Of a stretch of 64,000 nucleotides of DNA, positions 63,853 to 64,000 are shown one piece after another. The stretch is from contig OZ037766.1 in the NCBI GenBank assembly GCA_964035545.1, forward strand, positions 33,395,773 to 33,459,772, read 5' to 3'. The DNA is from Bugula neritina (taxonomy: Eukaryota; Bryozoa; Gymnolaemata; Cheilostomatida; Bugulidae). The notes beneath the pieces were generated by a model. That model saw only the letters and a list, made by a program, of their open reading frames with translations, was not told the DNA's origin and ran no database searches. Position numbers and translations under genes: made by a program. Within the stretch, counting starts at the first letter, position 1. The number at the start of each line of letters is the position of its first letter.

Positions 63853-63929
63853 CACAACGTTACTTACGAGTAGAATCCCTGTGCCTTGTGGTGTGTGCCA
63901 GCATTATTATAACCATCTGTTATCTGAAG
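63853..63929 (+). CDS. Possible exon of an unknown gene at the right edge
   Basis: Between an acceptor-like cttgcatatcag and a strong donor AAGGTGAGT. Read in the open frame it gives QRYLRVESLCLVVCASIIIT and then ICYLK, a hydrophobic stretch that could be a membrane anchor. No ATG lies in the frame, so it would be internal or be preceded by another exon. No family recognised. It could equally be chance sequence behind the MFS gene. Confidence 0.25.
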
Positions 63930-64000
63930 GTGAGTCATAGGAAGTGATACAGGGCACCTGTGTATTGGTGTCTCCCAACCTGAATAGCTACAGCACCTGT

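Overview
The window is AT-rich metazoan nuclear DNA. All convincing genes are split by GT-AG introns, have animal orthologues or animal-type domains, and use AATAAA poly(A) signals. CEP63, DEG/ENaC channels, an MFSD4-type transporter and secreted PAN / Thr-rich / chitin-binding proteins together point to a marine invertebrate, probably a spiralian (mollusc, annelid or bryozoan type). The sequence alone does not fix the phylum. The exon structures below were built by hand from splice signals, reading phase and family similarity; every joined frame closes without a stop.

Layout: (1) 1-2167, minus strand: the first three coding exons of PLRG1 (spliceosomal WD40 protein), running off the left edge. 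(2) 4690-16824, plus: a complete 19-exon CEP63 orthologue (centriole duplication). (3) 18746-31226, minus: three paralogous genes, here A, B and C, for small secreted proteins with the order signal peptide - PAN/apple - Thr-rich mucin-like linker - chitin-binding domain. C has lost the chitin-binding exon. (4) 32992-38767 (minus) and 41492-58467 (plus): a head-to-head pair of DEG/ENaC (ASIC-like) channel genes, each 11 coding exons and 483 residues, with seven internal exons in a row to the base of equal length apart from one. (5) 59837-63531, plus: an 8-exon MFSD4-like major facilitator transporter. A possible exon of a further gene lies at the right edge.

The dominant feature is not the genes but tandem repeats. 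Nearly every larger intron, and several intergenic stretches, hold their own unrelated minisatellite of 12-69 bp units. The largest, a 23-bp unit array in one intron of the plus-strand channel gene, runs for about 12.2 kb (about 520 visible copies plus a 200-base assembly gap); the equivalent intron of its sister gene is 167 bp. Many units carry splice-site-like motifs and some look like tandem copies of the neighbouring exon-intron junction. Several inverted-repeat elements (foldback element with tRNA-like modules, MITE-like elements, a 0.6 kb palindrome around TA repeats) lie between or inside the genes.

The genes do not form a pathway. The only functional groupings are the secreted-protein family (probably extracellular matrix or mucus/cuticle) and the channel pair (probably subunits able to trimerise together). 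Most long open frames in this window are artefacts of stop-free tandem repeats and are not annotated as genes.
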